NCBI GenBank assembly: GCA_009774655.1
Contig: VSOD01000195.1
Location: forward strand, 1 to 7,906
Length of the DNA: 7,906 nucleotides
From: Lachnospiraceae bacterium
Lineage (GTDB): Bacteria; Bacillota_A; Clostridia; Lachnospirales; Lachnospiraceae
Direction: 5' to 3'
Shown here: positions 1-5,020 of the stretch, in pieces
Layout of the letters: every line of letters starts with the position of its first letter
How positions within the stretch are numbered: position 1 is the stretch's first letter
The notes under the pieces: generated by a model
The model's database searches: none
Seen by the model: only the letters and a program-made list of their open reading frames with translations
What the model was told of the DNA's origin: nothing
Translations under genes and position numbers: made by a program

Positions 1-1
1 G

Positions 2-226
2 TCGTTTATCTGTGTGATCGTGAAGGTGGACGGCAAGCTGAAGATCGCCAGGGGCAGCGTGTATTCTTTCTATCAGTTCAGCTGGCCCATGGAAGACCGC
101 CTGACAGATACAAAGTGGCGGCAGATGATCGGCGTGATGGAGGGCGATGACGGCACATACAATCTGGAGAAGCCTGTGCAGAAGCCGGCGTGGACGGAAA
201 GCTACCGGTGGATCTATGAGTATTGA
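2..226 (+). CDS. DUF3160 family protein, C-terminal fragment
   Basis: This frame is open from the left edge and ends at TGA 224-226, so only about the last 74 residues of a longer protein are here. The visible segment contains RGSVYSFYQFSWP, then DRLTDTKWRQMIG, and a PAWTESYRW tail. In DUF3160 proteins, large putative extracellular proteins or lipoproteins common in Firmicutes, the C-terminus typically has an xVxSxYEF strand followed by RLTDEEW and a short Pro/Trp-rich end, which matches well. The function of DUF3160 is not established. No true start lies in the window; the GTG at position 14 is simply an internal Val codon. The next gene begins only 49 bp downstream with no terminator hairpin between, so the two are likely co-transcribed, which fits two cell-surface proteins. 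The family call rests on recalled motif similarity, not on a search. Confidence 0.72.
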   Translation, partial: SFICVIVKVDGKLKIARGSVYSFYQFSWPMEDRLTDTKWRQMIGVMEGDDGTYNLEKPVQKPAWTESYRWIYEY

Positions 227-275
227 AAACAGAAGCCGGGGATTTCATAAAGCGGTATGATGGGAAGCGTGAACT

Positions 276-1763
276 TTGAGAAGAAGGATGACAAAGAGAA
301 TTTGTATAGTGATAATGGCGTTGGTATGTACCGGCGCCGTTTTCTATGGACTCTGGCGGGCCGGGGCATTTCTGCCGGCGTGGATTTCCTGGGAGAGCGG
401 AACGGTGTGCGACAGGTCGGGAGCGTATACGGCGGTATTGGAGAAAGGACAGGTTACGGTGTTTTGTGACAACACTGTCATATGGAATTCACCGAAGGAG
501 ATAAAGGTGCAGCAGATGCTGTTCGGCGATGCGGACAATGATCAGGAAGAAGAACTGCTGCTGCTCTGCTGGAAAATCGGACGATTCGGGGAGAGCAGAC
601 CCTTCTGGATGGAGCGGGATGAACGGAACTGGTCGCAGCATATATATGTCTATCAGTGCCGGCAGGGTAAGGTGAAGCCGCAGTGGATGTCCTCTTATAT
701 CGGGCAGGATGTGACAGATATGTCAGTTCGAGCGGAGAAAAGAATGACAGAAGACAAACGGGAAGGGGATGCTTCGCAGGAGCGGAACCGCCTCTTTCTG
801 ACGGATCCGGCGGGGAAGGTCAGCCGCTGGGTCTGGCTTTCCTGGGGCTTTACGAAGGAAGAGACGGAAGTATCCTTTGTGGTGTTCGGAGACAACCTGA
901 TCCATGAACCGATCTACCGGTACGGCCTGCGTCACGGCGGGGATTTCGGCTTTTTGTATGAGAACAGCAGGGAACTGATCGACAGGAATGACGTGGCGGT
1001 GATCAATCAGGAGACGCCGCTTACCGATGATCCGGCCATGTACGGCGATTATCCCAGATTTGGCACGCCGGTTCAGGTTGGGGAAGCGATCGTGGACGCC
1101 GGATTTGATGTGGTCACCTGCGGCACCAATCATGCGCTGGACAGGGGGGCGGCAGGCGTAAATTTTACGAAACATTTTTTTGACGGACAGGGAATCGTCT
1201 GTCTGGGGATCCAGTCTGAGGAAGAAAAAGAAGAGCGGCCCTATGAGGTTGTGACAAGAAATGGAATCCGCTTCGCGCTGTTCAATTATACCTACGGAAC
1301 GAACGGGATCAAAATACCGGACGAGTGCCCCGCTATGGTGCATCTGCTGGAAGACGAGGACAGGATTCGGGAGGCGGTCAGGGCAGCGAAGGAGGAAAGC
1401 GATATGGTGATTGTCTTCGCCCATTGGGGAACGGAATATGCGAAGGAGCCGGATGCTTTTCAGGAGAAATGGACGCAGGTTTTTCTGGAAAGCGGCGTGG
1501 ATGCAGTGATCGGCACGCACCCGCATACACTCCAGCCTTACGAAATGCTGCAGGACGGGAACGGTCATCAGATGCTGATCTATTATTCCATCGGCAATTT
1601 TGTCAGCGCCCAGTATGAGCAGGCCTGTGTAAAGGGCGGAGCGGCGGAATTCACCGTGTCCCTGACGGCGGACGGCTATAAGATCACACAATATTCGCTG
1701 CAGCCGCTGGAGATCACGCATGAGAAAGGAAAATACAGCGTTGCACAAAAATCTATTCAATAA
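276..1763 (+). CDS. CapA family (PGA_cap) metallophosphatase-like protein with N-terminal anchor and FG-GAP-like region
   Basis: The 495-residue product has a basic N-terminus and one hydrophobic segment (about residues 8-28) that should anchor it with the rest outside the cell. Residues about 198-450 form a CapA/PGA_cap domain related to calcineurin-like metallophosphoesterases. The expected motifs occur in order: GDNLIH (205-210), INQETPL (243-249), CGTNHALDRG (282-291), FAHWGTEY (381-388), IGTHPHTLQP (412-421) and YYSIGNFV (436-443). CapA relatives act in poly-gamma-glutamate capsule export or in wall and polymer metabolism; no capB or capC partner is seen here, so capsule synthesis is not supported. 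Residues about 41-190 are additional and contain FGDADNDQEEELLLL (83-97), similar to an FG-GAP/VCBS calcium-binding loop, followed by a Trp-rich stretch. The start is uncertain: TTG at 276 has GGGAAG (262-267) 8 bases upstream, whereas ATG at 288 (12 bases later, same frame) has its AGAAGG directly abutting. Confidence 0.88.
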   Translation: MRRRMTKRICIVIMALVCTGAVFYGLWRAGAFLPAWISWESGTVCDRSGAYTAVLEKGQVTVFCDNTVIWNSPKEIKVQQMLFGDADNDQEEELLLLCWKIGRFGESRPFWMERDERNWSQHIYVYQCRQGKVKPQWMSSYIGQDVTDMSVRAEKRMTEDKREGDASQERNRLFLTDPAGKVSRWVWLSWGFTKEETEVSFVVFGDNLIHEPIYRYGLRHGGDFGFLYENSRELIDRNDVAVINQETPLTDDPAMYGDYPRFGTPVQVGEAIVDAGFDVVTCGTNHALDRGAAGVNFTKHFFDGQGIVCLGIQSEEEKEERPYEVVTRNGIRFALFNYTYGTNGIKIPDECPAMVHLLEDEDRIREAVRAAKEESDMVIVFAHWGTEYAKEPDAFQEKWTQVFLESGVDAVIGTHPHTLQPYEMLQDGNGHQMLIYYSIGNFVSAQYEQACVKGGAAEFTVSLTADGYKITQYSLQPLEITHEKGKYSVAQKSIQ

Positions 1764-1822
1764 AACATTAACGGAGAAAGATCTGTGATTGCGCTGCAGG
1801 GGAATTTTTTAACGAATATCAG

Positions 1823-1850
1823 TTGACTTTTTATAAAGAGATGTTATAAT
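1823..1850 (+). promoter_or_regulatory. Strong sigma-A promoter of the antisense antitoxin RNA
   Basis: TTGACT (1823-1828) and a perfect TATAAT (1845-1850) are separated by 16 bases, and TG at 1842-1843 adds an extended -10. It is the best promoter in the window. Transcription should start near 1857. No protein-coding start with a ribosome binding site follows within the predicted short transcript, so it most likely drives a small RNA. Confidence 0.85.
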
Positions 1851-1860
1851 GTGTTTATAA

Positions 1861-1894
1861 AAAGGTGCCGGCCGTGAAGCAAACGGTTCACCTT
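1861..1894 (-). terminator. Terminator-like hairpin at the 3' end of the toxin mRNA
   Basis: Read on the minus strand, AAGGTG (1894-1889) pairs with CACCTT (1867-1862), with inner CCGT/ACGG pairs (1886-1883 with 1875-1872), and is followed by CCTTTTTA (down to 1858). The same DNA encodes the 5' hairpin of the antisense RNA on the plus strand. If used, the toxin transcript ends near 1858, so the two RNAs overlap over the full length of the small RNA. Confidence 0.55.
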
Positions 1895-1905
1895 GGTTAT
1901 TTGTC

Positions 1906-1944
1906 AAAAAGCAACTTTACCTTGGGGATTGGCGGTTGCTTTTT
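1906..1944. terminator. Bidirectional 10-bp stem terminator shared by the convergent RNAs
   Basis: AAAAAGCAAC (1906-1915) and GTTGCTTTTT (1935-1944) form a perfect 10-bp stem with a 19-base loop. It ends in six T on the plus strand and five T on the minus strand. On the plus strand it terminates the small RNA. On the minus strand the toxin stop codon (1919-1917) sits in the loop, so it could also end or stabilise the toxin mRNA. Confidence 0.75.
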
Positions 1945-2060
1945 TGATTCTTACGTTTCTTACAGGATTGTAAGATGCTGATCATAGTGACGATGATGCT
2001 GATGATCGTCACTATGATACCTGCAAGATTTACAATGCCTGTGATTGTTTCTGATATCAT
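1917..2060 (-). CDS. Small hydrophobic peptide, probable type I toxin
   Basis: This 47-residue peptide is too short for the usual gene length cut-offs. It begins MISETITGIVNLAG, continues with a single hydrophobic helix rich in Ile, Val and Thr (about residues 9-30, including IIVTIISIIVTMISIL), and ends in a basic tail with CKKRK (33-37) and QSPR. One short transmembrane helix followed by a charged tail is typical of membrane-acting type I toxins such as Fst, TxpA, BsrG and the C. difficile toxins; I do not recognise the exact family. The ATG at 2060 has a good GAAAGG (2074-2069) 8 bases upstream, and a stop precedes it in frame at 2075-2073. Translation may also be coupled to the overlapping leader frame 1960-2088. 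Convergent antisense RNA from the 1823-1850 promoter covers its 3' end. It could instead be an unrelated small membrane protein. Confidence 0.72.
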   Translation of the reverse strand: MISETITGIVNLAGIIVTIISIIVTMISILQSCKKRKNQKSNRQSPR

Positions 2061-2088
2061 ATCCTGTACCTTTCACATGATTTTCCAT
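1960..2088 (-). CDS. Possible leader peptide overlapping the toxin frame
   Basis: A 42-codon frame starts at ATG 2088 with the strongest ribosome binding site of the locus, GGAGGTGG (2104-2097), 8 bases upstream. It overlaps the first 100 bases of the toxin gene in another frame and stops at 1962-1960. The product is His-rich (for example HQHHRHYDQH). I read that as a by-product of the frame encoding the hydrophobic Ile codons, so a function of the peptide itself is unlikely. What matters may be ribosome traffic: its ribosomes pass over the toxin start 28 bases downstream, as mok translation does for hok in the hok/sok system. The alternative is that the GGAGGTGG site simply loads ribosomes on the toxin mRNA. 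Translation of the leader is not proven. Confidence 0.45.
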   Translation of the reverse strand: MENHVKGTGYDIRNNHRHCKSCRYHSDDHQHHRHYDQHLTIL

Positions 2089-2125
2089 TATGTACCACCT
2101 CCTCAGATACGTACCCGGAAGTTCT

Positions 2126-2143
2126 CAAAATGTACTCATTTTG
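2126..2143. promoter_or_regulatory. 18-bp inverted repeat upstream of the toxin gene
   Basis: CAAAATG (2126-2132) and CATTTTG (2137-2143) are perfect 7-bp inverted arms around four bases. The element lies 38 bp upstream of the leader ATG and overlaps the -10 of a weak minus-strand promoter candidate, so it could be an operator or a 5' mRNA hairpin. Confidence 0.4.
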
Positions 2144-2165
2144 GCGAAAGGTGAACTGCTTACAA
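2137..2165 (-). promoter_or_regulatory. Candidate promoter for the toxin mRNA
   Basis: On the minus strand TTGTAA (2165-2160) and AAAATG (2142-2137) are 17 bases apart. The -10 is a poor match, so this is a weak candidate, but no better pair was found between 2100 and 2200. It would place the start near 2130, some 40 bases before the leader ATG. A weak toxin promoter facing a strong antitoxin promoter would suit a type I system. Confidence 0.25.
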
Positions 2166-2209
2166 AAGTATTTTATGTTGAATAATAGGATGAAATAGCC
2201 CCTTTATTG

Positions 2210-2218
2210 TGGTATACT
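2210..2218 (+). promoter_or_regulatory. Extended -10 promoter for the NSS transporter gene
   Basis: TGGTATACT (2210-2218) is an extended -10 element with no convincing -35. Transcription would start near 2225, giving a leader of about 75 bases before the GTG at 2300. I see no terminator or riboswitch-like fold in that leader. Confidence 0.6.
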
Positions 2219-2299
2219 TAGAACACTTGTGGCAACCATTTGGCTGTGAGAAAGTGTACGTGGCTGCCGTTTGTGATAAAACGCAGGAGGAGCGGAAAA

Positions 2300-3658
2300 G
2301 TGGAAAGAGAAAAATTTGGTTCAAGGATGGGGTTCATCCTGTTATCGGCGGGGTGTGCGATCGGAATTGGTAATGTGTGGAGGTTTCCGTATGTTGCCGG
2401 GATGTATGGGGGCGGCATGTTTGTGCTGTTTTATCTGCTGTTTCTGATCGTTATGGGCGTGCCTGTCATGACGATGGAATTTGCGGTGGGCCGTGCCAGC
2501 AGGAAAAGTGTGATCAGGAGCTTTACGGAGTTGGAGAAACCGGGGCAGAAGTGGCATTTGCACGGCTATATCGGCATGGCCGGGAATTATCTGCTGATGA
2601 TGTTTTACACGACAGTGGCGGGATGGATGCTGTATTATTTTTATCAGATGCTGACCGGAAAATTTACCGGCAAAGATCAGGAGCAGGTGGCAGGCCTGTT
2701 TCAGGAGATGCTTGAGAGTCCGACGGTGCTGACAGTGGTGATGGTGATCATCGTAGTGGCGGGTATCCTGATCTGTTCCCTTGGACTGCAGAAAGGGGTG
2801 GAAAGGATCACCAAGGTCATGATGCTGCTGCTTCTTTTTATCATTGTGGTGCTGGCGGTGCGCAGTATTACGCTGGAGGGCGGAACAGAGGGTTTGAAGT
2901 TTTACCTGCTTCCCGATGTGCAGAGAATGCGGGATGTAGGTATTCTGGAGACTATTACGGCGGCCATGAATCAGGCGTTCTTTACGCTGAGCCTGGGGAT
3001 CGGCTCCATGGCAATCTTTGGCAGCTATATTGATAAGAGCCGTACCCTGCTGGGAGAATCGGTGAATATCGCGATGCTGGATACTTTTGTGGCGTTGGTT
3101 TCGGGGTTGATCATTTTTCCGACCTGCTTTGCTTTTGATATCAGTCCGGATATGGGGCCGAGCCTGATCTTTATCACGCTGCCGAATATCTTTAATCATA
3201 TGGTGGGCGGACGCGTGTGGGGGACGCTGTTCTTCGTGTTTATGACGTTTGCGGCCTTCTCCACGATCTTGGCAGTGTTTGAGAATATCATATCCTGCGG
3301 CATGGATCTTTTCCACTGGAGCAGGAAGAAATCCTGTCTGATCAACCTGGTGGCGCTGATCGTGCTGTCGCTGCCTTGTGTGTTCGGCTATAACATCTGG
3401 TCTGCGATCCAGCCGCTCGGGGAAGGGAGCACGATCCTGGATCTGGAGGATTTTATCGTCAGCAACATGATGCTGCCGGTGGGGTCCCTTGTCTATCTGT
3501 TGTTCTGTGTGACGAGATATGGATGGGGATTCGACCATTATCTGAAGGAAGCAAATACCGGAGAGGGTATCAAGATGCCCGGAGGTGTGCGGTTCTATGT
3601 GACCTTTATCCTGCCGGTGCTGCTGTTCTTTCTGACGGTCAAAGGGTGGATCAGATAA
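2300..3658 (+). CDS. Neurotransmitter:sodium symporter (NSS/SNF) family transporter
   Basis: The 452-residue product is an integral membrane carrier expected to take up an amino acid or related amine with sodium. Helix 1 carries the signature GCAIGIGNVWRFPY (18-31), followed by GMYGGG in the helix 1-2 turn. The partly unwound helix 6 is recognisable at NQAFFTLSLGIGS (224-236), and helix 8 lies at about 309-333. I count 11 hydrophobic helices, as in MhsT and Tyt1, bacterial members of about 450 residues; LeuT has 12. The substrate cannot be assigned. I place the start at GTG 2300 because AGGAGG (2285-2290) lies 9 bases upstream and family members begin close to a REKFGSRxGF motif. A GTG 20 codons upstream (2240) would add a basic tail without a good ribosome binding site. 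An extended -10 promoter precedes it at 2210. Confidence 0.93.
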   Translation: MEREKFGSRMGFILLSAGCAIGIGNVWRFPYVAGMYGGGMFVLFYLLFLIVMGVPVMTMEFAVGRASRKSVIRSFTELEKPGQKWHLHGYIGMAGNYLLMMFYTTVAGWMLYYFYQMLTGKFTGKDQEQVAGLFQEMLESPTVLTVVMVIIVVAGILICSLGLQKGVERITKVMMLLLLFIIVVLAVRSITLEGGTEGLKFYLLPDVQRMRDVGILETITAAMNQAFFTLSLGIGSMAIFGSYIDKSRTLLGESVNIAMLDTFVALVSGLIIFPTCFAFDISPDMGPSLIFITLPNIFNHMVGGRVWGTLFFVFMTFAAFSTILAVFENIISCGMDLFHWSRKKSCLINLVALIVLSLPCVFGYNIWSAIQPLGEGSTILDLEDFIVSNMMLPVGSLVYLLFCVTRYGWGFDHYLKEANTGEGIKMPGGVRFYVTFILPVLLFFLTVKGWIR

Positions 3659-3724
3659 AGTGTGATAAACTGTGGTTCAGTGAAGAAGTAACGGACTCAT
3701 TTCAGTGAAAGGGGGATACCGCCT

Positions 3725-4198
3725 GTGAAACTGTTGATCAAACAAAGAGTGTTTTCCTGGACGGATACTTATGATGTGTATGATGAAAACGGCGGGAAGA
3801 AGTATTTCGTCAAGGCGGAGTTTTTGACGCTGGGGCACAGGCTGCATGTTTACGATGCGGCGGGCAGTGAAGTGGGTTTGATCCGGGAAAAACTGATGAC
3901 ACTGCTTCCGGTCTTTGAGATTGAGACAGGCGGTGCGGTGCGCGGCCGGATCGAAAAACGCTTTACCTTCTTTAAGCCAAAGTATGAGGTGGACTTTAAC
4001 GGCTGGCGGGCGGAAGGAGATTTCCTGGGATGGGACTATGACGTTTATTCCGGATGCAGTGCGGTACTCCACATTTCGAAACAGTTGCTCCATTGGGGAG
4101 ATATGTATGCGATCGACATTGTGAACCCTGCGGATGAATTGATGGGGCTGCTGCTGGTCATCGCCATAGATGCGGCAAACTGTACCCATGGGAACTAG
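3725..4198 (+). CDS. LURP-one-related / tubby-like C-terminal fold protein
   Basis: This 157-residue soluble protein begins MKLLIKQRVFSWTDTYDVYD and shows the alternating short strands of the LURP-one-related family (PF04525 type). The motifs include KYFVKAEFLTLGHRLHVYD (26-44), then VGLIREKLMTLLPVFEI (50-66), KPKYEVDFNGW (84-94) and AIDIVNPAD (129-137), ending in a hydrophobic segment LMGLLLVIAIDAAN. The family folds as a 12-strand barrel around a helix, related to the tubby C-terminal domain and to scramblases. Bacterial members have no settled function; phospholipid or membrane association is a guess. The GTG start at 3725 has AAAGGGGG (3708-3715) 9 bases upstream. The gene lies 66 bp after the transporter with no terminator between, so read-through from that gene is likely. 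The 108-bp gap that follows contains a separate promoter candidate. Confidence 0.8.
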   Translation: MKLLIKQRVFSWTDTYDVYDENGGKKYFVKAEFLTLGHRLHVYDAAGSEVGLIREKLMTLLPVFEIETGGAVRGRIEKRFTFFKPKYEVDFNGWRAEGDFLGWDYDVYSGCSAVLHISKQLLHWGDMYAIDIVNPADELMGLLLVIAIDAANCTHGN

Positions 4199-4200
4199 TA

Positions 4201-4227
4201 TAAAATTACAGTCATGCGTAAAATTAC
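4201..4227 (+). repeat. 9-bp tandem-spaced direct repeat, possible operator
   Basis: TAAAATTAC occurs at 4201-4209 and again at 4219-4227, 18 bp apart start to start, immediately upstream of the putative -10 of the next gene. The spacing places both copies close to one face of the helix. Binding by a regulator is inference only. Confidence 0.35.
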
Positions 4228-4249
4228 GGTACTAACAGAAGCAGATTTA

Positions 4250-4258
4250 TGGTAAACT
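4250..4258 (+). promoter_or_regulatory. Extended -10 promoter candidate for the kinase-like gene
   Basis: TGGTAAACT (4250-4258) resembles the TGGTATACT elements at 2210 and 7372, with one base different. No good -35 is present. The start would be near 4265, giving an untranslated leader of about 42 bases with AAGGGGG near its end. Confidence 0.45.
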
Positions 4259-4306
4259 TATCTTATATAGTTCGAAACTTTTTCAGGCGGGAAGGGGGAA
4301 ATACTT

Positions 4307-4939
4307 ATGGACAATTATGTAATTGCGGTGGCGCGTGGATTTGGCAGCGGCGGAAAGGCGATCGGAACGCAGCTTGCAAAGGAATTGGGAATTTCCTGTT
4401 ATGCACAGCAGCTATTGGATATGGCGTCGGATTACAGCGGCATCAATAAGCAGCTGTTCGCCGAGGTGGATGAGAAGCTGCGCGGGGGTTATATGGTGCG
4501 GCATCTGATGAAGATTCCTTATACTTATGTGGTGGAGCCGAGTGATAAGGAATTTACGTCCGATATTAATCTTTTCAATATCCAGTCGGAGATCATCAGA
4601 GAGCTTGCCAAGACGGAATCCTGTGTGATCATCGGTAAGTGTGCGGATTATATTCTGCGCAATGAGCCGAATGTGGTCAGTGTCTTTGTGGATGCACCGG
4701 AGAAGGACTGCATAGCTACCGTTATGGACAGAATGCAGGTGAATGAGAGCAAAGCCAGGGATCTGGTACATAAGACGGACAAATACCGGGCAGATTACTA
4801 CCGTTATTATACGAGGGGAAGAGACTGGAAGGATCCGCTAAACTATGATTTAATATTGAACAGCTCGAGAGTGGGCTGGGATAACTGTGTAAACCTGATC
4901 AAGGAATGTCTGCAGATGAAGCTGCATGTGCAGCTGTGA
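4307..4939 (+). CDS. Cytidylate kinase-like family protein
   Basis: The 210-residue protein begins MDNYVIAVARGFGSGGKAIG, with a P-loop at GFGSGGKAIG (11-20) in the short Gly/Ser-rich form seen in the cytidylate_kin2 family (PF13189 type). Further family motifs are the CVIIGKCADYIL segment (106-117), VSVFVDAP (124-131, a strand carrying an acidic residue), and the helix DKYRADYYRYYTRGRDW (158-174), followed by DPLNYDLILNSS (176-187). It should be a cytoplasmic nucleotide or small-molecule kinase, but members of this family are distinct from the housekeeping Cmk and their substrate is unknown. Lys at position 111 stands where I would expect Arg in the GRCAD motif. The ATG at 4307 has AAGGGGG (4292-4298) 8 bases upstream. 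The gene sits 81 bp before the NYN gene with no terminator seen, so the two may be co-transcribed. Confidence 0.85.
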   Translation: MDNYVIAVARGFGSGGKAIGTQLAKELGISCYAQQLLDMASDYSGINKQLFAEVDEKLRGGYMVRHLMKIPYTYVVEPSDKEFTSDINLFNIQSEIIRELAKTESCVIIGKCADYILRNEPNVVSVFVDAPEKDCIATVMDRMQVNESKARDLVHKTDKYRADYYRYYTRGRDWKDPLNYDLILNSSRVGWDNCVNLIKECLQMKLHVQL

Positions 4940-5020
4940 TCTGTATATTCAGGTGAGTGCAGGGTGGCAGGATGTGCAGCAACCGCGATGCGGAAAAGAA
5001 ATAATGGAACGGGTGTTTTT

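Larger units (their letters stand above)
1857..1945 (+). ncRNA. Predicted antisense small RNA, type I antitoxin
   Basis: A transcript starting near 1857 and ending at the T-run 1940-1945 would be about 90 nt. Its 5' half folds as AAGGTG (1862-1867) with CACCTT (1889-1894), and inside that CCGT (1872-1875) with ACGG (1883-1886). Its 3' half is a terminator, AAAAAGCAAC (1906-1915) with GTTGCTTTTT (1935-1944). It runs opposite to the small hydrophobic gene 1917-2060 and is complementary to the last roughly ten codons of that gene and to its 3' untranslated region. This is the architecture of Fst/RNAII, TxpA/RatA and the Clostridioides difficile type I systems: a highly expressed short antisense RNA pairing with the toxin mRNA 3' end. 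The role is inferred; neither transcription nor pairing is shown by sequence alone. Confidence 0.72.

Noticed and set aside
257..469. A 70-codon plus-strand frame beginning just before the CapA gene
   Set aside because: It overlaps the signal anchor of the CapA protein in another frame and has no ribosome binding site or homology I recognise.
723..1760. A 345-codon open frame on the minus strand across the CapA gene
   Set aside because: It lies fully antisense to a gene with clear CapA motifs, has no recognisable motif or ribosome binding site, and is explained by codon bias of the plus-strand gene.
1764..1822. A terminator for the CapA gene
   Set aside because: A T-run occurs at 1805-1810 but no stable stem precedes it, so I could not support one.
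1857..1945. A riboswitch or attenuator leader for the downstream transporter gene
   Set aside because: The transcript ends more than 350 bp before the transporter start, the transporter has its own promoter at 2210, and the structure overlaps the opposing small hydrophobic gene, which fits an antisense RNA better.
2342..3538. A 398-codon minus-strand frame very rich in His, Gln and Arg
   Set aside because: It mirrors the hydrophobic, Met/Val/Leu-rich transporter gene; the composition is what the reverse complement of such a gene gives.
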